From Piscirickettsiaceae bacterium (GTDB lineage: Bacteria > Pseudomonadota > Gammaproteobacteria > Nitrosococcales > Methylophagaceae): a DNA stretch of 37,098 nt. Shown here one piece after another: positions 27,692-36,234 of this stretch (position 1 is the first letter of the stretch; every line of letters begins with the position of its first letter). The stretch covers positions 1 through 37,098 of the forward strand of contig JABSQN010000006.1 of assembly GCA_013215825.1 (NCBI GenBank), given 5' to 3'. The notes beneath the pieces are model-generated. The model saw nothing but the letters and a program-made list of their open reading frames with translations. It was not told the origin of the DNA and did not search any database. The position numbers and the translations under genes were made by a program.

Positions 27692-28803
27692 TGAAATTAA
27701 ACAGCACAGCTGAAATAATTGACGATCTTAAACAAGGTAAGATCGTTATTATCATGGATGATGAAGATCGTGAAAATGAAGGTGATCTTGTGATGGCGGC
27801 AGAATGTGTCACCGCAGAAGCTATCAATTTTATGGCACGTTTTGGACGAGGTTTAATTTGTTTAACCTTGACTGATCAACGCTGTAAACAACTACGATTA
27901 CCATTGATGGTAACTGATAATCAAGCGGCATATTCAACTAATTTTACGGTATCTATCGAGGCGGCAGAAGGTGTGACAACCGGTATTTCAGCCGCTGATC
28001 GTGCGGTAACAATTCTGGCGGCAGTAAACCCTGATGCCAAAGCAGAAGATGTAGTTCAGCCAGGGCATATATTCCCAGTTAAAGCACAATTAGGCGGCGT
28101 ATTAACCCGGGCAGGGCACACTGAAGCCGGCTGTGATTTAGCACAATTAGCAGGTAAAGATCCTTCTTCTGTTATTGTCGAAATCCTCAATGAGGATGGC
28201 AGCATGGCGCGCCGTCCTGATTTAGAAAAATTTGCTGAAACACATCAGTTAAAAATTGGCACTATTGCTGATTTAATTAGCTATCGTCTTGAAAATGAAA
28301 TGACGGTACAACGCTTGTCACAATGTAATATGCCGACAGAATACGGTGATTTCCAGCTTTATAGTTTCCAAGATACGGTTAATGGTCAAGTGCATTTAGC
28401 GATGGTTGTGGGTGAGATTGATAGTGATGAAGAAACCTTAGTACGCGTTCATATGGCGGATCCTTTGGGCGATTTATTAGGGGCAACCCGTGAACCGACA
28501 CAGTGGCCATTGAATAAAGTGATGACGCAAATCCAACACGCAGGCAAAGGTGTATTAGTCGTTTTACGTCAACCGGCACAGAATAAAAATTTAGCAGAAA
28601 AAATTGAGCGTTATCAACAACAGGACCGAGGTGATGAACTATCAACAGTAAAATCAGGCTGGGATCTAAGAACATTTGGTGTGGGCGCTCAAATTCTAGC
28701 TGATTTAGGTGTGAAAAAGATGAGAGTCATGGGCACACCAACAAAATTAACCGGTTTATCAGGCTTCGGTCTGGAACTGGTCGGTTATGCTGAAGGCGAA
28801 TAG
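27691..28803 (+). CDS. ribB: 3,4-dihydroxy-2-butanone-4-phosphate synthase fused to a degenerate GTP cyclohydrolase II domain (RibBX type)
   Basis: A 370-residue protein. Residues 1-205 are a full RibB domain making the four-carbon precursor of riboflavin, with the catalytic [12 protein letters not shown] (23-34), GHIFPV and [12 protein letters not shown]. Residues about 206-368 have the GTP cyclohydrolase II fold, but the zinc site is gone. Where active enzymes have Cys residues after VRVHSEC (with RCDCG), this protein reads [19 protein letters not shown] (251-269). No Cys remains there, so that half should not open GTP. Such RibB-plus-inactive-RibA hybrids (called RibBX) are known in Proteobacteria. 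A separate active ribA is therefore expected elsewhere. ribH, usual next in this cluster, is absent; lpxB follows after 3 bases. Confidence 0.93.
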   Translation: MKLNSTAEIIDDLKQGKIVIIMDDEDRENEGDLVMAAECVTAEAINFMARFGRGLICLTLTDQRCKQLRLPLMVTDNQAAYSTNFTVSIEAAEGVTTGISAADRAVTILAAVNPDAKAEDVVQPGHIFPVKAQLGGVLTRAGHTEAGCDLAQLAGKDPSSVIVEILNEDGSMARRPDLEKFAETHQLKIGTIADLISYRLENEMTVQRLSQCNMPTEYGDFQLYSFQDTVNGQVHLAMVVGEIDSDEETLVRVHMADPLGDLLGATREPTQWPLNKVMTQIQHAGKGVLVVLRQPAQNKNLAEKIERYQQQDRGDELSTVKSGWDLRTFGVGAQILADLGVKKMRVMGTPTKLTGLSGFGLELVGYAEGE

Positions 28804-28806
28804 CAT

Positions 28807-29940
28807 TTGAACCATAAACATATTGTTGTTATTGCCGGTGAAGCATCGGGTGATGCCCATGCAGGTCGAATGATTTCTGCATTAAAACAGCTAGATCCAA
28901 CAATTCGAGTCCGTGGTATTGGTGGTGATAATATGCGTGATGCTGGTGCAGAGATTGATGTCGATTTCTCTGAATTAGCCGTAATGGGTTTAATTGAAGT
29001 ATTAAAACGCTACCGCCAAATAAAAAATATATTTAATGAGACTATTGCCAGACTTAAACTTGATCCGCCTGATTTATTAGTACTGGTGGATTACCCAGGA
29101 TTTAACTTAAAGCTAGCGAAACAAGCCAAAAAACTAGGTATTCCAGTGCTGTATTATATCAGTCCCAAAGTTTGGGCATGGCGAGCAGGTCGAGTCAAAA
29201 CAATTAAGCAAGTTGTTGATAAAATGGCGGTGTTATTTCCTTTTGAAGAGCCCATTTATCAGCACGCGGGTGTTGCGGTAAATTGTGTGGGCCATCCATT
29301 AGTTGATGCCGTAAAAAGAACATTAACCCTCGAACAAGCCAAAGTACAATTTGAACTTGATCCGCAGCGACGGGTTATTGGATTATTTCCCGGTAGCCGA
29401 CGAAGTGAAGTTGAAACCTTACTGCCCATTATGATTAAAGCGGCAGAACAGCTTAGCCAACAGTATGCTGAACTTGAGTTTGTGATGCCCTTAGCTCAGG
29501 GTTTAGACCTTGCAATCATTGAACCTTTACTCGCTGAGTCTAGCTTACCGATTAAACTGGTATCAGGCGACTTTTATGAGCTAACCTCAGCGTGTGATGC
29601 CGTTATTGCCGCATCAGGCACGGTCACCTTAGAAATAGGCTTATTAGGCGTGCCACACTTCATTATCTACCGTGTTGCGCCCATTTCATACAAGATCCTC
29701 AGTCAATTCATCTTGATCCCTTATGTGGGCTTATGCAATATCGTGACTGGCAAAGTGTTAATTAAAGAACTACTACAAAATGATGTCACTGCCGAACGAT
29801 TAGAACAAGAAATATCTGTTTTACTTGAGGATCCCAAGAGCAAAGAAAAAGCAGAAATTATTCGTCAGCAAGTATTAAGTGCACTAGGTCCAAGTGGTGG
29901 TGCAAAAAATGCGGCACAACAAATTATTTCAATGTTATAG
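28807..29940 (+). CDS. lpxB: Lipid-A-disaccharide synthase
   Basis: A 377-residue peripheral membrane glycosyltransferase that joins UDP-diacylglucosamine and lipid X into the lipid A disaccharide. Signatures are IAGEASGDAHAGRMI, LVDYPGFNLKLAK, YYISPKVWAWRAGR, FPGSRRSEVETLLP and ASGTVTLEIGLLGVPH. The start is TTG at 28807, 3 bases after the ribB stop, with AAGG (28793-28796) at 10 bases; no in-frame ATG lies near. It shows the cell makes LPS. rnhB follows after 107 bases, a common neighbour. Confidence 0.96.
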   Translation: MNHKHIVVIAGEASGDAHAGRMISALKQLDPTIRVRGIGGDNMRDAGAEIDVDFSELAVMGLIEVLKRYRQIKNIFNETIARLKLDPPDLLVLVDYPGFNLKLAKQAKKLGIPVLYYISPKVWAWRAGRVKTIKQVVDKMAVLFPFEEPIYQHAGVAVNCVGHPLVDAVKRTLTLEQAKVQFELDPQRRVIGLFPGSRRSEVETLLPIMIKAAEQLSQQYAELEFVMPLAQGLDLAIIEPLLAESSLPIKLVSGDFYELTSACDAVIAASGTVTLEIGLLGVPHFIIYRVAPISYKILSQFILIPYVGLCNIVTGKVLIKELLQNDVTAERLEQEISVLLEDPKSKEKAEIIRQQVLSALGPSGGAKNAAQQIISML

Positions 29941-30047
29941 GTTGAAATTCATTCCAACGTTCCGGACTTGATCAATTGCCCCATATTAGGTGAACACCCA
30001 ATCTATAGTTAAAAAGTCCAAGTGATTTTCCAGATGAGATGAAATAA

Positions 30048-30614
30048 ATGACAAAACTAATTGCAGGCGTAGATGAAGTAGGGCGCGGCCCCTTAGCAGG
30101 GCCAGTTGTCACTGCAGCAGTGATACTCGATCCTAACAAGCCCATTGAAGGCTTGAATGATTCAAAGAAATTAAGCGAGAAACGTCGAGAAGAGTTAGCG
30201 CCTATCATTAAACAAAATGCCTTAGCATGGTCATTAGGTCGAGCAGAAGTCGAAGAAATTGATCAAATAAATATCTTGCAAGCCACACTGCTCGCTATGA
30301 AACGTGCCGTTGAAGGCTTAGATATTCAGCCGGATCATGCTTTGGTTGATGGTAATAAAGCACCTGACTTAGCGTGTCCTGTCACGACTATTATTAAAGG
30401 TGACCAATCTGAACCTGCTATTGCCGCGGCCTCAATTTTAGCTAAAGTAGCAAGAGATAATGAAATGGTTGAAATGGATAAAAAATATCCTGGATACGGT
30501 CTTGCACAACACAAAGGTTATCCCACTAAACAACACCAACAAGCATTGCTTGATTTAGGTGTTACAGACATCCATCGAAAATCGTTTAAACCTGTAAAGT
30601 TAGCAATGCGGTAA
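30048..30614 (+). CDS. rnhB: Ribonuclease HII
   Basis: A 188-residue endonuclease that removes ribonucleotides and RNA primers from DNA. The catalytic carboxylates are visible in [16 protein letters not shown] (Asp8, Glu9) and in [11 protein letters not shown]. Further family motifs are [27 protein letters not shown] and [14 protein letters not shown]. Full length. It converges on the LuxR-type regulator with 33 bases between stops and no clear terminator hairpin. Confidence 0.97.
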   Translation: MTKLIAGVDEVGRGPLAGPVVTAAVILDPNKPIEGLNDSKKLSEKRREELAPIIKQNALAWSLGRAEVEEIDQINILQATLLAMKRAVEGLDIQPDHALVDGNKAPDLACPVTTIIKGDQSEPAIAAASILAKVARDNEMVEMDKKYPGYGLAQHKGYPTKQHQQALLDLGVTDIHRKSFKPVKLAMR

Positions 30615-30647
30615 GTCGGACTAAAGTTAAACCTACAAAACTACAAT

Positions 30648-31742
30648 TTAGATCGAACTACGATCGCAAAGAATTAATTCGATTAAATCTACCCGCGAAT
30701 GAATAGCAAGCCGGTCAACGATATTTTTCACATGGTCTTTTACGGTATAAAGACTTAAGTTAAGCTTATCAGCAATAGTTTGATGTTGGTTGCCCGCGGC
30801 ATAAAGTAAACCAACAGTTTCTTGTCTGGGAGTGAGATTAAGAGTTCTTATTCGATGGAATAGTTTGAGTACAAAAGGTTCTTGCCAGCGGATATTTAAA
30901 CCAATTTGATCATCACGATCACCCATCATATCTTTGATTAAGAATGCTCTTAACTTAAATTCGCCCCAAGCATTAGTGGTTGCTAATGTGGGATTGATAG
31001 ATGCGTTCTGAACATTATCCGAGTTAAATAAATTGGCTAATAATTGTTGGAAATTATTGAAAATGAAGAGATCATTAGCGAATTGTTTCGTTGATGCATC
31101 AAAACGTGAAGAAGAAGCGAGTGATAATAATTTTTCACCCATTGAGCAGGCATGATGTAATTTTCCTGAACGGTTTACAATCAAAAGCCCTTGTTCCCAC
31201 CCATCTGTTGTGTATAAATCTTTAGTCTCAGGCTGTTGCAGACCATAAGCAATCAATGCCGCTATATTCTGTAATTGTGCGCGCTCGGCTTTCGTAAAAT
31301 CAGACTCACCTTTTTGTCGGTGAATCATTAACACGCCAAGCCTTTTCTTAGTCTCAGTATGAAATATGGGCATAAAATAGCTATTAATATAGCCCATAGG
31401 TAACAAAACAGTCTTATAAAAAGCCTTAAGATGTGGGTTTATTTCGTATTGTTCAAAAGAAGTCGTCGGCTGATCTAATTCGCTAATCCAGTTTGTAGTA
31501 TGGAGGTATTTATCTGGATTAGTGCTAGACATTGATGTGATAAACTTTTTACTGGCGATAGTATTATGAGTCTCATCAAAGATATTACTTAATTTCCCCT
31601 CATTATTTTGCCAACAAAACGTGTTGGATAAGGAAGGAATATCATGATGCAACTCCTGCAATAAAGCGGGAATAAATATTTGACTAGGCAGGCCTAAGCG
31701 GGCCAGTTGTTCAAGTCGATAACAACAGTGTATTTTTGTCAT
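30648..31742 (-). CDS. LuxR-family regulator with GAF-like sensor region
   Basis: About 364 residues. The C-terminal LuxR/FixJ-type HTH is clear: LTPRQETVGLLYAAGNQHQT then NLSLYTVKDHVKNIVDRLAI. The middle (about 115-190 of the protein) looks GAF-like: VLLPMGYINSYFMPIF, GVLMIHRQKG and FTKAERAQLQNIAALIA. There is no receiver domain and no membrane segment, so it probably binds a small cytoplasmic ligand. The ligand is unknown. ATG at 31742 is chosen; a GTG at 31757 would add five residues. Neither has a ribosome site, and a GTGTA/TACAC hairpin (31744-31757) overlaps the region. It is transcribed alone. Confidence 0.85.
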   Translation of the reverse strand: MTKIHCCYRLEQLARLGLPSQIFIPALLQELHHDIPSLSNTFCWQNNEGKLSNIFDETHNTIASKKFITSMSSTNPDKYLHTTNWISELDQPTTSFEQYEINPHLKAFYKTVLLPMGYINSYFMPIFHTETKKRLGVLMIHRQKGESDFTKAERAQLQNIAALIAYGLQQPETKDLYTTDGWEQGLLIVNRSGKLHHACSMGEKLLSLASSSRFDASTKQFANDLFIFNNFQQLLANLFNSDNVQNASINPTLATTNAWGEFKLRAFLIKDMMGDRDDQIGLNIRWQEPFVLKLFHRIRTLNLTPRQETVGLLYAAGNQHQTIADKLNLSLYTVKDHVKNIVDRLAIHSRVDLIELILCDRSSI

Positions 31743-31905
31743 GGTGTAAAAATACACTAATTACTATTTCAAATCTATTTACTTTATCGCATTGGGGGAA
31801 TTTAATAGTTATTCAGTTTCGTAATATTATAATTAGGTGACAATCCCTGACTACCTCAGTCATTATGAGTTCTTGCCGTAAATGGAAAAGTGCGGATATG
31901 TATTA

Positions 31906-32445
31906 TCATTTTAGATAAGAGAAAAGTGCCTTAATTTTTTGATCACTTAAATTATGCATAGTTTGTATGTTTTGTTTGTACACATCGTCTGGTGAGGACA
32001 TGTTTTTAAGTGCCATTTCTAAGCTATGTTCACGAATAATATGTAATATTGGATAGGGTGAACGGTTAGTTAAGTTTTCTACAGAATTAACGTCGGTATC
32101 AGCAAAACAATAATTAGGGTGGAAGCTGGCAACTTGAAATATGCCTTCCCATTCAAATTGAACTAATAATTTATCAACCAGTTCTAGAAATTGATTGTAG
32201 TCATCAAAATCATTCAACATATCTGGAATAATTAATAAGCTGGTTTCTATTTCTGATGCTGGCTTATCAGCCATTAATAAGAGTTCAGTTTGTAAATCAG
32301 CTAATAATACTTCGGAGGTTAAGGCGTTGCTAACAGTGAACCTAATCTGATTATCACGACGAGGTTTTGCTGCGAATGGGCAAAGGTTTAAGCCGATAAC
32401 AATAGTATCGAGCCAATTTTCAACAGCAGTAATTATTTGAGTCAT
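31906..32445 (-). CDS. DUF1415 family protein
   Basis: A 179-residue cytoplasmic protein of the DUF1415 family, with no known function. Recognisable parts are VENWLDTIVIGLNLCPFAAKP, the central LLIIPDMLNDFDDYNQFLEL, and FQVASFHPNYCFADTD followed by NRSPYPILHIIRE. Conserved Cys, His and Tyr in CPFA and FHPNYCF could bind a metal or be catalytic, but this is not shown. It starts 13 bases after nadC on the same strand, so the two are probably co-transcribed. Confidence 0.88.
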   Translation of the reverse strand: MTQIITAVENWLDTIVIGLNLCPFAAKPRRDNQIRFTVSNALTSEVLLADLQTELLLMADKPASEIETSLLIIPDMLNDFDDYNQFLELVDKLLVQFEWEGIFQVASFHPNYCFADTDVNSVENLTNRSPYPILHIIREHSLEMALKNMSSPDDVYKQNIQTMHNLSDQKIKALFSYLK

Positions 32446-32458
32446 TTCTTATACGTCC

Positions 32459-33301
32459 TTAAACAAAGCGCATTGACAGGTCAATCGCTTTAATATCTTT
32501 GGTTAATGCACCGATTGAGATGCGATCAACACCTGTTTCGGCAAGGGTTCTGAGCGTATCAATACTAATACCACCAGAGGCTTCTAGCTTAGCCTGACCT
32601 TGGTTGATATCAACGGCTTTTGTTAATGCTGGAATATCGAAGTTATCAAGCAGAATAATATCAGCGTGGGCCATTAATGCTTGTTCTAGCTCATCAAAGG
32701 TTTCGACTTCGACTTCTATGGCAATATTAGGATGAAGCTGACGAGCTTGTTCAACTGCATTAATAATTGAACCTGCGGCATTAATATGATTTTCTTTGAT
32801 TAAAATACCATCATAAAGCCCAATACGGTGATTAAAACAACCGCCACAGGTCACTGCATATTTTTGCGCCAAACGTAGTCCAGGAATCGTTTTACGTGTA
32901 TCTAAAAGTTGCACATTCATGCCATTCACTTGATCCGCATAGTGACGAGCGAGCGTTGCGGTTGCAGAAAGTGTTTGGATAAAGTTGATTGCCGTGCGTT
33001 CACCGGTGAGCAGGGTGCGAGCCGAACCTTGCAATGTACAGATAACATCGTTCATTGTTACACGGTCGCCATCGTTAAAGTGCCAGTTAATCTTAATCAT
33101 TGGGTCTAATTGGGCAAAGGTTTCATCCAGCCATTGTGTGCCACATAAAATGGCTGATTCACGTGATATCAGTGTTGCCTTAGCCATTGAACTGATAGGA
33201 ATCAAATCTGCGGTTAAATCCTGTTGACCAATGTCCTCTTGTAATGCTAATTTGACTTGGTCTTTAATACATTGTGCAGGAATTGGATTGTCTATTGCCA
33301 T
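32459..33301 (-). CDS. nadC: Nicotinate-nucleotide pyrophosphorylase (carboxylating)
   Basis: A 280-residue quinolinate phosphoribosyltransferase, the last committed step to nicotinate mononucleotide in NAD synthesis. Signatures are LTADLIP, GERTAINFIQTLSATATLA, the substrate-binding LDTRKTIPGLRLAQKYAV and GGCFNHRIGLYDGILIKENH, EVEVETFDELEQA, LLDNFD and EASGGI near the C-terminus. Its upstream side faces the DUF1538 cassette across 43 bases, so the two transcription units share one divergent promoter region. In E. coli its divergent neighbour is ampD, here displaced by 2.3 kb. Confidence 0.97.
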   Translation of the reverse strand: MAIDNPIPAQCIKDQVKLALQEDIGQQDLTADLIPISSMAKATLISRESAILCGTQWLDETFAQLDPMIKINWHFNDGDRVTMNDVICTLQGSARTLLTGERTAINFIQTLSATATLARHYADQVNGMNVQLLDTRKTIPGLRLAQKYAVTCGGCFNHRIGLYDGILIKENHINAAGSIINAVEQARQLHPNIAIEVEVETFDELEQALMAHADIILLDNFDIPALTKAVDINQGQAKLEASGGISIDTLRTLAETGVDRISIGALTKDIKAIDLSMRFV

Positions 33302-33344
33302 GGTTATTAAACTGTTTTTTGAACGAAAGGATGTAGAGTAACTC

Positions 33345-34079
33345 TTGAAAGCACAATTATCACTCTTTTTAGGCTATTTTTTAAGTAGTGCACGAGATCT
33401 AGCTCCTATTATCGCTGTTATTGCCTTTTTCCAGCTTGTTGTTTTGCAGCAGCCGATCCCTAATCTGGCTGAAATTTTAACGGGCGTGTTTTTGGTGATG
33501 CTCGGTTTGACCTTCTTTATCCGTGGTTTGGAAATGGGTTTATTTCCGATTGGTGAAAGCATGGCCTACGCGTTTGCCCGCAAGGGGAGTGTATTTTGGT
33601 TGTTGACCTTTGCTTTTTGTTTGGGATTTGGTACTACTGTTGCTGAGCCTGCCTTGATCGCCGTGGCAAAAGAGGCTGCAATTGTTGCGGCAACAGGTGG
33701 CATGATTGAGCATACTGCACAAGCAATGAATAGTTATGCAACAGGCTTACGTTATACCGTTGCAGTATCGGTTGGCTTTGCAATATTAATTGGTGTATTG
33801 CGAATATTAAAAGGCTGGCCGATCCATTATTTGATTGTTGCGGGTTATATGGGGGTGGTTATTATGACTTTATTTGCACCGCCTGAGATTATTGGTATTG
33901 CCTATGATTCCGGTGGTGTGACCACGTCAACCATCACCGTGCCTTTAGTGACGGCCTTAGGCGTGGGTTTGGCATCGAGTATTAAAGGGCGCAATCCGAT
34001 GGTAGATGGCTTTGGATTAATCGCCTTTGCCTCGCTAACACCGATGATTTTTGTGATGGCATACGGAATGGTTATTTAA
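33345..34079 (+). CDS. DUF1538 membrane protein, first copy
   Basis: A 244-residue polytopic inner-membrane protein with about six to seven helices. It has the DUF1538 hallmarks: [20 protein letters not shown], a [14 protein letters not shown] turn, [15 protein letters not shown], and the Gly/Ser/Thr-rich [20 protein letters not shown] followed by [17 protein letters not shown]. Polar Asp, Ser and Thr within hydrophobic stretches suggest a transport path. No substrate is known. The start is TTG (AGAG 6 bases upstream). Its stop shares one base with the start of the second DUF1538 gene. It heads a five-gene coupled unit. Confidence 0.88.
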   Translation: MKAQLSLFLGYFLSSARDLAPIIAVIAFFQLVVLQQPIPNLAEILTGVFLVMLGLTFFIRGLEMGLFPIGESMAYAFARKGSVFWLLTFAFCLGFGTTVAEPALIAVAKEAAIVAATGGMIEHTAQAMNSYATGLRYTVAVSVGFAILIGVLRILKGWPIHYLIVAGYMGVVIMTLFAPPEIIGIAYDSGGVTTSTITVPLVTALGVGLASSIKGRNPMVDGFGLIAFASLTPMIFVMAYGMVI

Positions 34080-34873
34080 TGGAATTATTAATATCACTAT
34101 TCCACGTATTTTTACAGACATTAAAAGATGTTGTGCCCATTGCGGTGGTGATATTTGGTTTTCAGTTTTTAGTTATTCGCAAACCTATTCCCAACCTCAA
34201 AAAAGTCTTATTTGGTTTCTTTTATGTTGTTATTGGTCTTACGTTCTTTTTACAAGGATTAGAGCAAGCTTTATTCCCCTTAGGTAAATTAATGGCAACG
34301 CAATTAACCGCGCCAGAATTTATCTATGCCGGGCTATCTTCCTTCCCCGATGTTATTCATTGGGACGATTATATGTGGGTGTATATTTTTGCCGCAGCGA
34401 TTGGTTTTGCAACGACTATTGCTGAACCCTCCTTATTAGCGGTCGCTATTAAGGCGGAAGAAGTATCGGGTGGGGCGATTACTATTTGGGGGTTACGTAT
34501 TGCGGTTGCCATTGGTGTGGCGGTGGGTATATCACTAGGTACCTTCCGTATTATTACCGGCACGCCGTTGCACTATTACATTATGGCTGGCTATGTCATT
34601 GTGATTGTTCAAACATTCTATACGCCTAAATTGATTATCGCCTTAGCCTATGACTCCGGTGGTGTCACAACATCGACCGTTACTGTGCCTTTAGTGGCTG
34701 CATTGGGATTAGGTTTAGCATCCACCATTCCAGGACGTAGCCCATTAATGGACGGCTTTGGATTGATTGCCTTTGCGAGTCTATTTCCCATTATGAGCGT
34801 GATGGGTTATGCACAATTAACCGAATGGCGACAAAGAAAACAAGATGAAAAAGACAAAGAGGAGAGTGAATAA
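34079..34873 (+). CDS. DUF1538 membrane protein, second copy
   Basis: A 264-residue paralogue of the preceding gene with the same motifs in order: [69 protein letters not shown] and [17 protein letters not shown]. It ends in a charged cytoplasmic tail (WRQRKQDEKDKEESE) that the first copy lacks, a plausible docking site for the PII-like protein encoded next. One-base overlaps on both sides (TAATG) indicate translational coupling, as for subunits of a hetero-oligomer. Function unknown; transporter or channel inferred. Confidence 0.88.
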   Translation: MELLISLFHVFLQTLKDVVPIAVVIFGFQFLVIRKPIPNLKKVLFGFFYVVIGLTFFLQGLEQALFPLGKLMATQLTAPEFIYAGLSSFPDVIHWDDYMWVYIFAAAIGFATTIAEPSLLAVAIKAEEVSGGAITIWGLRIAVAIGVAVGISLGTFRIITGTPLHYYIMAGYVIVIVQTFYTPKLIIALAYDSGGVTTSTVTVPLVAALGLGLASTIPGRSPLMDGFGLIAFASLFPIMSVMGYAQLTEWRQRKQDEKDKEESE

Positions 34874-35223
34874 TGCATTTTAAATTAATTATATGTTTTG
34901 TAGAAGATGGACAAACAGATGATGTTTTAACCGCGGCTAGATTAGCGGGTGCCACAGGTTCAACCATTATCAATAATGCGCGTGGTGAAGGCTTAGAAGA
35001 AAAGAAAACCTTTTTCGGTTTAAATCTTGAAACTCAGCGTGATGTAATTTTGTTTTTGGTTGAAGAGCATTTGAGCCGTCATATTCTTGAAACCATCGAG
35101 GAAGTTGCCCAATTTGATGAAAAACCAGGTACTGGGATTGCCATCCAAATTGATGTTGAAGATGCGGTGGGTGTATCACACCAAATCCAACGATTATTAA
35201 CGACGGTAGAGGATGAGCTATGA
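34873..35223 (+). CDS. Divergent PII-like signalling protein
   Basis: A 116-residue protein with the ferredoxin-like PII fold pattern: KLIICFVEDGQTDDVLTAAR, GATGSTIINNARGEG, then LVEEHLSRHILETIEEVA and the C-terminal KPGTGIAIQIDVEDAVGV, which corresponds to the nucleotide-contacting B/C-loop region of GlnB (…GDGKIFV…VEDAV). The T-loop segment (about 37-55, ARGEGLEEKKTFFGLN) is short and lacks the uridylylated Tyr51 of GlnB/GlnK. PII-like proteins typically bind adenine nucleotides and gate a neighbouring transporter. Overlaps: one base with the second DUF1538 gene, four bases with the CBS gene. Confidence 0.85.
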   Translation: MHFKLIICFVEDGQTDDVLTAARLAGATGSTIINNARGEGLEEKKTFFGLNLETQRDVILFLVEEHLSRHILETIEEVAQFDEKPGTGIAIQIDVEDAVGVSHQIQRLLTTVEDEL

Positions 35224-35621
35224 AGCCAAAAGAGATAGTACGTGTACAAGATGTTATGCGATATGACATCGACATTGTTGACGGTATGACCACGGTTTCT
35301 GATGCCTTGGCTCAGATGAAGAATTTAAAGAATAAGATGTTAATCGTTGATAAACGCGATGAAGATGATGAATACGGTGTGGTGAGAATGTCTGATATTG
35401 CACATCATGTGTTAGCACGTGATAAATCACCGGATCGGGTTAATGTGTATGAAATCATGATTAAACCAATTATTACTGTTAAAGCCTCAATGGATATTCG
35501 TTACTGTGCTCGCCTGTTTGAACGCTTTAGACTTTCCAGAGCACCGGTTGTGGATAAAGAAGGTAAATTAATTGGCGTTGTCAGCTTAACCCGCATGGTA
35601 TTACACGGTATTAGGAAATAA
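35220..35621 (+). CDS. Stand-alone two-CBS-domain protein
   Basis: A 133-residue soluble protein made of a CBS (Bateman) pair: VQDVMRYDIDIVDGMTTVSD ... YGVVRMSDIAHHVLA, then VYEIMIKPIITVKASMDIRY ... APVVDKEGKLIGVVSLTRMV. CBS pairs commonly bind AMP, ATP, SAM or cyclic dinucleotides and regulate an attached or neighbouring transporter or enzyme. ATGA overlap with the PII-like gene; only 2 bases separate it from ampD. Together with the PII-like protein it gives the DUF1538 pair two independent adenine-nucleotide sensors (inference). Confidence 0.9.
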   Translation: MKPKEIVRVQDVMRYDIDIVDGMTTVSDALAQMKNLKNKMLIVDKRDEDDEYGVVRMSDIAHHVLARDKSPDRVNVYEIMIKPIITVKASMDIRYCARLFERFRLSRAPVVDKEGKLIGVVSLTRMVLHGIRK

Positions 35622-35623
35622 AC

Positions 35624-36178
35624 TTGCAGATAGATAAGCAAATAGGACTTGTTGCTGATATTAGCTATCATCGGTCACCTAATCAGGACCAACGTCCGGA
35701 AGGTGAGGAAATAACGGGTATTGTGATACATAATATTAGCCTGCCCCCAGGTGATTTTGGTGGCGGCTGGATCGATGACTTATTTCTAAATAAATTGGAT
35801 CCGAAAGCGCATCCTTATTTTGCCGATATTGCCAACGTAGAAGTCTCAGCACATTTACTAATAAGACGTGATGGCGAAGTTATTCAATATGTCCCCTTTA
35901 ATCAACGCGCATGGCATGCCGGTGTTTCATCATGGGATGGCAAAGAACAATGCAATGACTTCACCATTGGTATTGAACTAGAGGGCTGTGATGATCAAAA
36001 TTTTGAATCTGCACAATATCAACAATTAAGCACTATCATTAATGCCCTATGCCAGACCTATCCAAAACTAACGCATCAACAGATTAAAGGTCATCAACAA
36101 ATAGCACCCGACAGAAAAACTGATCCTGGGCCGTGTTTTGATTGGGAGCTGTTAAAGCAATTACTTGCTAAGAACTGA
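35624..36178 (+). CDS. ampD: 1,6-anhydro-N-acetylmuramyl-L-alanine amidase AmpD
   Basis: A 184-residue cytoplasmic zinc amidase of peptidoglycan recycling; its loss derepresses ampC in species that have it. Zinc ligands are visible as His36 in GIVIHNISLPP, His157 in IKGHQQIAP and Asp167 in KTDPGPCFDW. Family motifs include VSAHLLIRRDGEVIQYVPF and RAWHAGVSSW, with IGIELEG (Glu118). The start is TTG at 35624, with AGGA 7 bases upstream. It is the last gene of the DUF1538 unit and replaces the usual close ampD-nadC divergent pair. Confidence 0.95.
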   Translation: MQIDKQIGLVADISYHRSPNQDQRPEGEEITGIVIHNISLPPGDFGGGWIDDLFLNKLDPKAHPYFADIANVEVSAHLLIRRDGEVIQYVPFNQRAWHAGVSSWDGKEQCNDFTIGIELEGCDDQNFESAQYQQLSTIINALCQTYPKLTHQQIKGHQQIAPDRKTDPGPCFDWELLKQLLAKN

Positions 36179-36234
36179 ATAAGTTCAAATACAATAATTA
36201 TTCGTTTTAATTTGCTGAGAGAGGACTTTGTCTT

